The notes under the pieces were generated by a model. That model was not told the DNA's origin, searched no databases, and worked only from the letters and a program-made list of their open reading frames with translations. Of a stretch of DNA of 64,000 bases, positions 34,601 to 41,127 are shown piece after piece (the first letter of the stretch is position 1; each line of letters begins with the position of its first letter). This stretch comes from Amarolinea aalborgensis (lineage in GTDB: Bacteria; Chloroflexota; Anaerolineae; SSC4; Amarolineaceae): positions 62,001 to 126,000 of the forward strand of contig NZ_UETR01000006.1 in assembly GCF_900491745.1 (NCBI RefSeq). The letters are read 5' to 3'. The translations under genes were made by a program, and so were the position numbers.

Positions 34601-34723
34601 GGATGAAGATGCCGGGGTAGGTATGATACGTCAGAGCGGATGCATCGTCAAACCGGACAGGGAGAATTTCAAACGCAGGCCTGACCAAACGCCCTGAATG
34701 TGGGGATAGCTCGTTCCCCTCGT

Positions 34724-34752
34724 TTGCACGAGACTCCCAATCCGGCTATAAT
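34724..34752 (+). promoter_or_regulatory. sigma70-type promoter of the translin operon
   Basis: TTGCAC at 34724-34729 and a perfect TATAAT at 34747-34752, separated by 17 bases. It lies 63 bases before the translin ATG and is the only good promoter seen for the five-ORF operon running to 37218. Confidence 0.7.
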
Positions 34753-34815
34753 CAGGCCTGCGGTCGCCAAAACGCGACGGCCTATGTCGGCGGAACAGGT
34801 CAAGGCATTGCTTTC

Positions 34816-35529
34816 ATGCTGGTAGACACGATTGCAGCCATAGAGGCTGAGCTTACGCTAAAGAACGAAGTGCGCGATCTGACGCTGCGGCGCTCGCGCG
34901 AATTGATTCGCTACTGCGCGCACGCGATCCGCGCCGCTCACCGTCATGAATTCGACGAGGCGCAGCGCCTGCTGCAAACGGCGCAGGCGGCCGCCGCAGA
35001 GATGGTGGCCGACCTCGCCCCGCATCAGGACCTGTACTACGCCGGCTACACCCAAGATGCACTCAAAGAAGTAACAGAAGCGTTCCTGGTGGTGGCGTTT
35101 GTCACCGCCACGCCGCTGCCTGGCCCCCAGGATTTGCACGTGGTGGGCGCTACGTACCTGCGCGGCCTGGCCGAGGCCACGACCGAGCTGCGCCGCTTTG
35201 CGCTCGATTTGGTGCGCCGCGGGGATGTGGCCCAGGCGGAGCGCTATCTTGACATCATGGATGATGTCTATGCGCATCTGATAGCGATGGATTATCCCGA
35301 TGCAATCACCGGCGGCCTGCGTCGGCACACCGACACGGTGCGCGGCGTCCTGGAACGCACGCGCGGCGATTTGACCGTGGCCGTGCGCCAAGACCAGATG
35401 CGCGCCGCGCTGCACAGCTTTGAGCAGCGCCTGGGCATCAGCAACCTGGCGGCGGCCTTCGACGGCGCGGATTTTGGCGCGGACGGGGACACTGCGGCGG
35501 AGGGCGCTGGGACGGATGAGCCAGGATAG
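34816..35529 (+). CDS. translin-family protein
   Basis: A 237-residue all-helical protein matching translin: RRSRELIRYCAHAIRAAHRHEFDEAQRLLQTAQ, then PHQDLYYAGYTQDALKEVTEAFLV, GLAEATTELRRFALDLVRRGDVAQAERYLDIMDDVYAHLI and DYPDAITGGLRRHTDTVRGVLERTRGDLT, the last being the most conserved translin motif. Translins bind single-stranded DNA and RNA as ring-shaped octamers, and with TRAX form an RNase; bacterial and archaeal members are poorly studied. The acidic C-terminal ~30 residues look disordered. Its stop overlaps the next ORF (ATG 35516), which encodes the N-terminal half of a Cas4-like nuclease, suggesting a shared nucleic-acid role. Confidence 0.85.
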   Translation: MLVDTIAAIEAELTLKNEVRDLTLRRSRELIRYCAHAIRAAHRHEFDEAQRLLQTAQAAAAEMVADLAPHQDLYYAGYTQDALKEVTEAFLVVAFVTATPLPGPQDLHVVGATYLRGLAEATTELRRFALDLVRRGDVAQAERYLDIMDDVYAHLIAMDYPDAITGGLRRHTDTVRGVLERTRGDLTVAVRQDQMRAALHSFEQRLGISNLAAAFDGADFGADGDTAAEGAGTDEPG

Positions 35530-35770
35530 ACTGATTCGGGCCAGCGAAATTGGACAGTATGTTTTTTGTCAGCGCGCCTGGTGGCTGGCGCGCGTGATGA
35601 ATGTTCCCTCAACCAATGTGGGAGAGATGAAGGCCGGCGCCGCGGCGCATCGCCAGCATGGGCGGCGCGTCATCTGGGCCGCCCGTGCACGCCAGGCTGG
35701 CATGGCCCTGTTGGCCGTGGCCCTGCTGCTGCTGCTCACGACCCTGTGGTTATTAATACGAGGATCATGA
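35516..35770 (+). CDS. N-terminal half of a membrane-anchored Cas4-like nuclease
   Basis: 84 residues. IRASEIGQYVFCQRAWWLARVMNV matches the start of Cas4/Dna2-type PD-(D/E)XK nucleases, where this cysteine (Cys18) is the first ligand of the 4Fe-4S cluster; GEMKAGAAAHRQHGRRV is the usual following GxxxH segment with the active-site His. It then runs into a membrane helix (MALLAVALLLLLTTLWLL) and stops. The catalytic core and the three other cluster cysteines are found in a separate gene at 36658-37218, which begins with a membrane helix. The ORF overlaps translin by 14 bases and its TGA overlaps the next ATG. The pairing of the halves is inference. Confidence 0.65.
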   Translation: MSQDRLIRASEIGQYVFCQRAWWLARVMNVPSTNVGEMKAGAAAHRQHGRRVIWAARARQAGMALLAVALLLLLTTLWLLIRGS

Positions 35771-35863
35771 ACGCAACTGATATCAACCCCACCAGTCAAT
35801 ACCAGCACCAGTACATTGCGAAAAGACTGCTGCGAGGATCATGAACGTAACTGACATCAACCC
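35759..35863 (+). repeat. imperfect direct repeat at gene junction
   Basis: A 31-base unit starting CGAGGATCATGAACG occurs at 35759-35789 and 35833-35863 with about three differences, 74 bases apart. It contains the stop codon of one gene overlapping the start codon of the next. Confidence 0.75.
35767..35844 (+). CDS. 25-residue mini-ORF created by a tandem duplication
   Basis: An ORF from ATG 35767 (overlapping the previous TGA) to TGA 35844 (overlapping the next ATG at 35841), MNATDINPTSQYQHQYIAKR followed by LLRGS. Its first eight codons duplicate the start of the L,D-transpeptidase (MNVTDINP), and its last codons duplicate the end of the previous gene (RGS-stop). It probably arose by a 74-base duplication and may serve only to relay ribosomes; a function as a peptide is doubtful. 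Confidence 0.35.
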   Translation: MNATDINPTSQYQHQYIAKRLLRGS

Positions 35864-36629
35864 AGCCACGGCGCCAGACCGGCGTCCTGCTAACAAAAGA
35901 GGATTGCTTCTGCTCCTGGCTGCCGTTTTCTTTTTTGGCGCACTGGCGATCAACGTGGGCGCGAGCGGGCCTGGGACCGCCGGCCAGGGCCTGCTGACTG
36001 CTTTGTTGGGGCGCGCCACCCCCTTGCCGCCCACCCCCACCAAGACGCCGACCGTCGCGCCTGAATTCACCGCGACGGCAACCGCCACATCGCCGCTGCC
36101 GACGGACACCCCAGTCGCCACGGCAACGCCGACCCCTGCGCCTACGGCGGTTGCGCACGTGCCAACCGTCACGGCGGGGCTGGCGAACCTGGTGCGCGGT
36201 TATGGCTATGACCCGACTGGTCGTTTCATCGTCGTAGATCAAGATCTGCAGCAGATGATCGTCGCAGAGCCAGGAAAGATCCATCTGTTACCGGTGAGCA
36301 CAGGCGATCCTGAAAAGCGCACACGCACACCGGCATGGAACGGCTATGTGGGCGCCTACTGGGGCACTTTTTCATCGTTTGGGGTGTTTGCTGACGAAGG
36401 CTGGTTTCTCTTCCGCAGCAACGGCTCGATCCTGATTCACGGCGCGCCCTATGTGCGTGATAGCAACGGCAACAAGGTCTATCAACAGGTTGAGTCCATC
36501 GGCGCCTATCCTGCTTCACGCGGCTGCATTCGGCTCAAGCCTGAGGACAGCGCCTGGTTCAGCGCCTGGAAACCCGAAGGCGTGCCGGTGATCATTTTGC
36601 CATTCGGCGGCGGCGGTCTGCAATTGTGA
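35841..36629 (+). CDS. L,D-transpeptidase (YkuD domain), membrane-anchored
   Basis: A 262-residue exported protein. A signal anchor (LLLLLAAVFFFGALAI, about residues 21-37) is followed by a Pro/Thr-rich spacer (PLPPTPTKTPTVAPE...) to about residue 105, then a YkuD catalytic domain. The active-site motif is complete: SILIHGAPYV...IGAYPASRGCIRLKPEDS, with His and the nucleophilic Cys in SRGCIRL. Such enzymes make 3-3 peptidoglycan cross-links or attach lipoproteins. It sits between the two halves of a Cas4-like nuclease in the translin operon, an unexpected place for a cell-wall gene. ATG 35841 overlaps the preceding stop. Confidence 0.88.
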   Translation: MNVTDINPATAPDRRPANKRGLLLLLAAVFFFGALAINVGASGPGTAGQGLLTALLGRATPLPPTPTKTPTVAPEFTATATATSPLPTDTPVATATPTPAPTAVAHVPTVTAGLANLVRGYGYDPTGRFIVVDQDLQQMIVAEPGKIHLLPVSTGDPEKRTRTPAWNGYVGAYWGTFSSFGVFADEGWFLFRSNGSILIHGAPYVRDSNGNKVYQQVESIGAYPASRGCIRLKPEDSAWFSAWKPEGVPVIILPFGGGGLQL

Positions 36630-36657
36630 TCGGCGTGCGGAGTCGTGAGGGGCCGTC

Positions 36658-37218
36658 GTGTTCCTGATCCTGATTGCCCTTGCGGCGGCCGTGGTGGTCG
36701 GTTGGTGGCTCTTCCGCTTGGGCAGCCGGAGCCTGGCCGGCAGCGGATTGCCTCGCGGCGAAGTGATCTACATCGACACGGGCGCCTGGCAGAAACAGGA
36801 ACAGCCGCTCATCAGCCGCGAATTTGGTTTGGTGGGCAAGCCAGACTACCTGGTGGAGACCGGCCACGGCGCGCCCGTGCCCGTGGAGGTCAAATCCGGG
36901 CGGCGGCCGGCGCAGCCCTATGCAGGGCACATCATGCAGTTGGCCGCCTATTGTTTGCTGGTTGAAGAAACCTGGCGCGTTCCGCCGGCCTTTGGCCTGC
37001 TGCACTATGCTGGCAACGCCGGCGCGGCGCCTGGACAAGCGGGCGCCCCCACAACCGTGCGTATTGCCTACACGCCGCACCTGAAAGCCCAACTGTTAGA
37101 AACACTGGCGGCGATGCGCGCCGACCGCCACGCGAACCGTGTGGCCCGTTCACACGACGATGCGGTGCGCTGCCAGCATTGTGGGCTGGCTCACGCCTGT
37201 GATGAGAAACTAAGTTAA
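36658..37218 (+). CDS. C-terminal half of a membrane-anchored Cas4-like PD-(D/E)XK nuclease
   Basis: 186 residues starting at GTG 36658 (GAGGGG upstream). It begins with a membrane helix (FLILIALAAAVVVGWWLF), then the nuclease core: GLVGKPDYLVETG (catalytic Asp), VPVEVKSGRRP (E-x-K), and HIMQLAAYCLLVEE (motif with Gln/Tyr). It ends with CQHCGLAHACDE, the three C-terminal cysteines of the Cas4/AddB-type 4Fe-4S cluster. The fourth cysteine is missing here but present in the ORF at 35516-35770, so the two products probably assemble, or derive from one protein with a membrane hairpin. Cas4 relatives cut single-stranded DNA ends; there is no CRISPR array nearby. Confidence 0.75.
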   Translation: MFLILIALAAAVVVGWWLFRLGSRSLAGSGLPRGEVIYIDTGAWQKQEQPLISREFGLVGKPDYLVETGHGAPVPVEVKSGRRPAQPYAGHIMQLAAYCLLVEETWRVPPAFGLLHYAGNAGAAPGQAGAPTTVRIAYTPHLKAQLLETLAAMRADRHANRVARSHDDAVRCQHCGLAHACDEKLS

Positions 37219-37269
37219 AAAAACGTCGCACGAGCCTGGGGTTCTGCAACCCGCCGAGCTCGTGCGACG
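37217..37269 (-). terminator. terminator downstream of the Crp/Fnr gene
   Basis: CGTCGCACGAGC (37224-37235) pairs perfectly with GCTCGTGCGACG (37258-37269). On the minus strand it is followed by a run of seven Ts (complement of 37217-37223), a classic intrinsic terminator; it probably also stops the convergent translin operon. Confidence 0.85.
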
Positions 37270-37293
37270 CTTTGAGGTGACATCCGTCATAGT

Positions 37294-37956
37294 TCAGAAG
37301 CTATTTGCCGCGACTTCTAGCGCAGCTACATCCAGCAAGCGAATGCGGCGGTAGCCCAGGTCAACCCAACCCTCACGTTTGAAGGTGCGCAGGATAGCGC
37401 TGACGGTCTCGCGATAGGTGCCGAGGCGGTCGGCCAAAGCCTGGTGGCTGGTGCCGGTGATGGTGTCATTCTTTTCGGCCAGTTCCAGAAGCAGCGCGGC
37501 CAGACGTTCGGGCAGCTTCTTGTACGCCACATCCTCCAGGTGCGATTCTACTTGCATCAGGCGTTTGCCAAAGGTTTGCAGCAAGCCCCAACCCAAAATA
37601 GGGTAACGCTCGGTCATGAGGCGCGCATCGGCGCGCGGTAGAATCCAAACCGTGCAGTCGCTCATGGCTTCGGCAAAAGCCTCTGGCGCCGCGCCGTCAA
37701 TCAGCGCGCCTTCGCCAAAGATGGAACCTGCTTCGAGCGTTGCCAGCACCAAGCGCCGGCCTTCAGAATTGGTGCACACCAGTTGGGCGCGCCCATCCAT
37801 CAAGATGTGCAGTTTCTGATCCAAATCGCGAGGCGCCGCAATGACATCGTGGCGCCGGTAACTGGCAATCGTGATGACCTGACCAAATGATGGGTCTTCG
37901 TCGGGTAGGTGAGCGAGCACCTGCGCCAGGGATGGCTGTTTTACATTTTTTATCAT
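37294..37956 (-). CDS. Crp/Fnr-family transcriptional regulator
   Basis: A 220-residue regulator. Residues ~20-130 are a cyclic-nucleotide-binding fold (QKLHILMDGRAQLVCTNSEGRRLVLATLEAGSIFGEGAL), although the cAMP phosphate-binding RxxxS is replaced by DGAAPEAFAEA, so the ligand may not be cAMP. A dimer helix follows, then an HTH_Crp domain ending with THQALADRLGTYRETVSAILRTFKREGWV, the recognition helix (here YRETVSAIL). No FNR-type cysteine cluster. A possible -10 (TATAAT on the minus strand at 38059-38064) sits about 100 bases upstream. It may act globally; no target can be read from the window. Confidence 0.88.
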   Translation of the reverse strand: MIKNVKQPSLAQVLAHLPDEDPSFGQVITIASYRRHDVIAAPRDLDQKLHILMDGRAQLVCTNSEGRRLVLATLEAGSIFGEGALIDGAAPEAFAEAMSDCTVWILPRADARLMTERYPILGWGLLQTFGKRLMQVESHLEDVAYKKLPERLAALLLELAEKNDTITGTSHQALADRLGTYRETVSAILRTFKREGWVDLGYRRIRLLDVAALEVAANSF

Positions 37957-38219
37957 AAGGATGCGGACTCCTGTCTTTTCCCATCACATCGGCATGCCAG
38001 CGGCCGTCGGTTGTGAATGGTGCACCTGACTGTATTCTTAAATACATCTCTTGATCGTATTATACATCAAATGGCGCAAATTAGCGACCATTGCCATTCG
38101 CCTATATGATGTTTTCACCCCATAATACGCACGCCAACGCCTTTTGTATCCCTCTTTTCTCGAACTCTCATCAAATCTTAATGTGTAAGAGCGACGATCC
38201 TGGCAGGGAACAGACGACA

Positions 38220-38438
38220 TCACATGGTTGTCGTCGACGCGGGCCACGCTGTTTCATGGTCTTGCCGCATCTGCAAGAGTTCCGTGGTTGGCAGAAAGAT
38301 CAGTCCGCCGTCTGGGTGACGAATGAGCAGGCCGTTTGGCACCACCCACGCCGGCATGCCCGCGTGATTGCGGTGCTTCTCATCGGGTGTTGCCCAGGGC
38401 GCGTTGTCGAGCAGGATCTGAATGATCAAATCTTGCAT
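38220..38438 (-). CDS. small hypothetical protein
   Basis: A 72-residue ORF (MQDLIIQILLDNAPWATPDE...) overlapping the 3' end of the carotenoid desaturase-like gene by 59 bases. ATG 38438 has GGAAAGGGG about 12 bases upstream. The composition (balanced charged and aromatic residues, WVVPNGLLIRHPDGGLIFLP) looks protein-like rather than a shadow, and the overlap falls in the unconserved tail of the upstream protein. No family recognised. Confidence 0.45.
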   Translation of the reverse strand: MQDLIIQILLDNAPWATPDEKHRNHAGMPAWVVPNGLLIRHPDGGLIFLPTTELLQMRQDHETAWPASTTTM

Positions 38439-39966
38439 GGCGATGTGATGCCCCTTTCCAGAGCAACGGCCGTGGCTGTTGCCAGGTTTCTTGGAGGCTG
38501 GCGCTCACGCGTAGGCCGCCCAGGGTGACGCCGGCGGTGCTTTGGCCGGGGAAGATGCTGTCACCGACCAGCCAAACGTTGGGGACGCGTGTCGCCGGCC
38601 CACGGGCGCTCAACAAGCTGCGCTGCGCAAAGCCGCCGACCATCCCTAAATGGCGACGAGTGAAGGCTTGGAAAGTGACGGGGGTCCCGGGCATCTCCAG
38701 GGTTACATGTTGGCGAATCGCTGGCAAAACCTGCGCCACTGCCTGCAGCAGACGTTCACGATACACGGCCTGCCGCGCCTCATACTGGGCCTGACCTCCC
38801 GGTTGGTTGCGTAGTTCCCACCAAGGCGCGATGGCGGTGTGGGTTGAGACCGTGATGGCGCGCTTGCCGGCGGGGGCGCGTGTGGAGTCCCATGCGGGCG
38901 AAAGAGAAACGAAGACGCTGTTGCCTTCGCCTAAAGGCTGGCTTGGATCCATGATGATCTGATGGTGATCGCTTGCCAGGCCAGCCGGAATGGCTGTCGC
39001 GTCAACTCCCAGGTAAAGCATGAACGCGCCCCACATCGAGTCTGGCCGCATGGCGGCCGCGGCGGGCGGCGGCGCACCCGTCAGCAGGCTTTCCAGGTTC
39101 CACGGCGTCAGGTTGGCAATGACGGCGTCAGCCGCCCAGCGCTCCTGCTTGCGCGTGCGTACGGCCACGGCGCGGCCGTGCTCCATTTCGATTTGCTGCA
39201 CTTCTTGACGATAAACGATGGTCCCGCCATGCCGCTGCAGCGCGACTGCAAGGGTTTCGGCAATCTGCCCGACACCCCCCTGCACATGGAAAACGCCCTG
39301 GCGAGCCAGATCGAGGGCTGTAGCGCCGTACAGCGCATTGGCGCCAGCGGCCGGCGTTTGCGCGCTGATGAGAAGCTGTCCATCCAAGAAGGTGCGCAGC
39401 GTCGGGTGAGTCGCGCCCAATCGGTCAGCCCATGCGCCGACCGATTGCAGAGCGTAGGGCAGCAAGCTGATATATGATGGTTTGATCGAGGCCGCCAGGC
39501 GCATGACCTCGGCGGCGTTGACAGGCGGGAAAGGCGGCGCGCCTGATGCAAATTGCCAAACCTGGTTTGCCACGCGCTCTTGGGCGCGCCAGAAACGCTC
39601 GGCTGCTGCGCCCGGAAAAACACGGCGGCGCTCTTCCTGCCAGCGCGCCGGCTCTCCAAAGCGCGTGATGGATTGATCGGGCAGCCAAACCTGCATGGCT
39701 GGTTCCGTACGCTGCACGGGCCATTCAATGCCGAGCGCCTGGCCGGCCAACCAATGCGGCCCGCCTGGCTGAAAGCCGCCGACTAAGGTAGCGCCAGCAT
39801 CGAAGCGATAGCCTTTGTGAAAAAAAGTGGCGGCGCAGCCGCCCGGATCAACATGGGCCTCCAGCACCGTGACGTCGTGACCGGCCTTGGCCAAGAGGCT
39901 GGCAGCCGTCAAGCCGCCAATGCCAGCGCCAATGACGACAATTTTGCGCTTGGGCATGGGGCTCAT
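38380..39966 (-). CDS. phytoene desaturase-family FAD oxidoreductase (CrtI/CrtD/carotenoid isomerase type)
   Basis: About 525 residues. IVVIGAGIGGLTAASLLAKAGHDVTVLEAHVDPGGCAATF is the N-terminal dinucleotide-binding motif of the CrtI family, FDAGATLVGGF the following conserved turn, HVQGGVGQIAETLAVAL the mid-protein motif, and VWLVGDSIFPGQSTAGVTLGGLRVSASL the C-terminal FAD motif. The pattern is closest to C-3',4' desaturases and carotenoid cis-trans isomerases. Its start overlaps the stop of the CarH-like regulator by 4 bases, so both share one transcript and carotenoid synthesis is likely light-controlled. The final ~30 residues are unconserved and overlap the next ORF. Confidence 0.85.
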   Translation of the reverse strand: MSPMPKRKIVVIGAGIGGLTAASLLAKAGHDVTVLEAHVDPGGCAATFFHKGYRFDAGATLVGGFQPGGPHWLAGQALGIEWPVQRTEPAMQVWLPDQSITRFGEPARWQEERRRVFPGAAAERFWRAQERVANQVWQFASGAPPFPPVNAAEVMRLAASIKPSYISLLPYALQSVGAWADRLGATHPTLRTFLDGQLLISAQTPAAGANALYGATALDLARQGVFHVQGGVGQIAETLAVALQRHGGTIVYRQEVQQIEMEHGRAVAVRTRKQERWAADAVIANLTPWNLESLLTGAPPPAAAAMRPDSMWGAFMLYLGVDATAIPAGLASDHHQIIMDPSQPLGEGNSVFVSLSPAWDSTRAPAGKRAITVSTHTAIAPWWELRNQPGGQAQYEARQAVYRERLLQAVAQVLPAIRQHVTLEMPGTPVTFQAFTRRHLGMVGGFAQRSLLSARGPATRVPNVWLVGDSIFPGQSTAGVTLGGLRVSASLQETWQQPRPLLWKGASHRHARFDHSDPARQRALGNTR

Positions 39967-40964
39967 CCGAGATGACTAGTGTCAATGGCGCGACCTGGGG
40001 CCGCGCGGCTGAGCAGCGTATGCACCTGGTTGACCGCGCGCACCGCGCTTTCGCCCAAGAAATGCCCGCGTACAGCCTCATGCAAGCTGTGGTCACGGTT
40101 GAACGCGCGACCGCCAAAACCAAAGATCGGTCGGGGTTCGGGCATCGCGGCCACGACCTGTGACACCTCCGTCAAGGCCGCGGCCGCTTCATCCGTGGTC
40201 GCCGACATGATGACCATGGACGGCAGCAGACGCGCTAATTCAGCCACCAGATGCTCCAACGGCACGTTTTGCCCCAGGTAAATCACATGGTAACCCTGGC
40301 GGCGCAAGAAAAAGGCCATCAAGATCAGTCCTACCTCATGCCAGTCGCCTGGAGCGCAGCCAAGCACAATCGTCAAGCCCCGTTCATGCACGGGGGTGAC
40401 ATTGAGCAGAGACTCCAGCTTGCGCCGCACGTAATGGGAGGCAAAATGTTCGGCCACCACTGTGATTTGACCGCGGTGCCAGCGATCGCCGATGTCCACC
40501 ATCGCCGGCGCTAAGATCAGCTCGCATGCCGATTCGACGCCGTACATGGCAAACGCTTCGCTGAGCAGCATGTCCGCGCGCTGCTCGTCGAAGCTGAGCA
40601 GGGCTTCAGTCAACTGATGGCGCAGATCCACCAGGGAGAAACGCTCCGCGCTTATCACTGGCGCGGGCCGCTCGGCCTTGGGCTCGGCCGCGCCATTGCT
40701 TGACCCCGTCCGCCTTTGCAGGAGGGTCACCGCTTGGCTGATCGCCAACCCTTCCTCCAGTCGGCGTTTGAGCCAGCGCAGCGCGGCCAGATCACGGTCG
40801 GAGTAGAGGCGGTAACCGCTTTCGCTGCGCTGTGGCTCGCAAACGCCGTAGCGCCGCTCCCAGGCGCGCAAGGTGGCGGCCGATAGGCCAGTGGCCTGTT
40901 CAACCGCTTTGATATTATAAAGTGGGTGATCCTGGTAATCTTCGGCGCGAAAAATCTCTGTCAT
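39963..40964 (-). CDS. carH: CarH/LitR-type MerR regulator with B12-binding light-sensor domain
   Basis: A 333-residue protein from ATG 40964 (GAGGTG upstream). Residues 16-85 are a MerR winged helix (NIKAVEQATGLSAATLRAWERRYG); residues ~110-190 are the four-helix bundle and ~195-310 the cobalamin-binding Rossmann fold. The CarH light-sensing signature W-x9-EH is present (Trp162, Glu172, His173), as is the D-x-H-x-x-G lower-ligand motif (Asp207, His209, Gly212). CarH binds DNA in the dark with adenosylcobalamin and releases it when light breaks the Co-C bond. It overlaps the carotenoid desaturase-like gene, its likely target, and its own promoter carries 11-bp repeats, suggesting autoregulation. 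Confidence 0.9.
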   Translation of the reverse strand: MTEIFRAEDYQDHPLYNIKAVEQATGLSAATLRAWERRYGVCEPQRSESGYRLYSDRDLAALRWLKRRLEEGLAISQAVTLLQRRTGSSNGAAEPKAERPAPVISAERFSLVDLRHQLTEALLSFDEQRADMLLSEAFAMYGVESACELILAPAMVDIGDRWHRGQITVVAEHFASHYVRRKLESLLNVTPVHERGLTIVLGCAPGDWHEVGLILMAFFLRRQGYHVIYLGQNVPLEHLVAELARLLPSMVIMSATTDEAAAALTEVSQVVAAMPEPRPIFGFGGRAFNRDHSLHEAVRGHFLGESAVRAVNQVHTLLSRAAPGRAIDTSHLG

Positions 40965-41003
40965 GCGGCACCTCGTAAAAAACCGAATAATGTCAACGTC
41001 ACG

Positions 41004-41040
41004 ATGATAACACAAACTATATACTTTGTCAAATCTTTGT
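41004..41040 (-). promoter_or_regulatory. carH promoter with two 11-bp-spaced operator half-sites
   Basis: On the minus strand TTGACA (complement of 41027-41032) and TATCAT (complement of 41004-41009) are separated by exactly 17 bases. ACAAAG occurs twice, at the complements of 41035-41040 and 41024-41029, exactly 11 bases apart and overlapping the -35 box. CarH is known to bind tandem 11-bp direct repeats over the -35, so this is a likely autoregulatory operator. Confidence 0.72.
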
Positions 41041-41067
41041 CTAATGTTAATCTGCAATCCTTGTAAC

Positions 41068-41100
41068 AAAAAACCGGGCTACCTTATCGGAACCCGGTTT
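41068..41100 (-). terminator. terminator of the tricorn gene
   Basis: On the minus strand AAACCGGG (complement of 41093-41100) pairs with CCCGGTTT (complement of 41071-41078), followed by TTT, 28 bases after the tricorn stop codon. Confidence 0.8.
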
Positions 41101-41127
41101 CTGGCGCCAACGTGAGAATTGCTTTTC

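Noticed and set aside
36658..37218. Cas4-like gene as part of a CRISPR-Cas system
   Set aside because: No cas1, cas2, effector or array nearby; the protein has a membrane anchor and sits with translin.
38051..38070. possible FNR/Crp box upstream of the Crp-family gene
   Set aside because: TTGAT and ATCAA arms are 10 bases apart rather than 4, so it does not fit an FNR site; left as possible promoter only.
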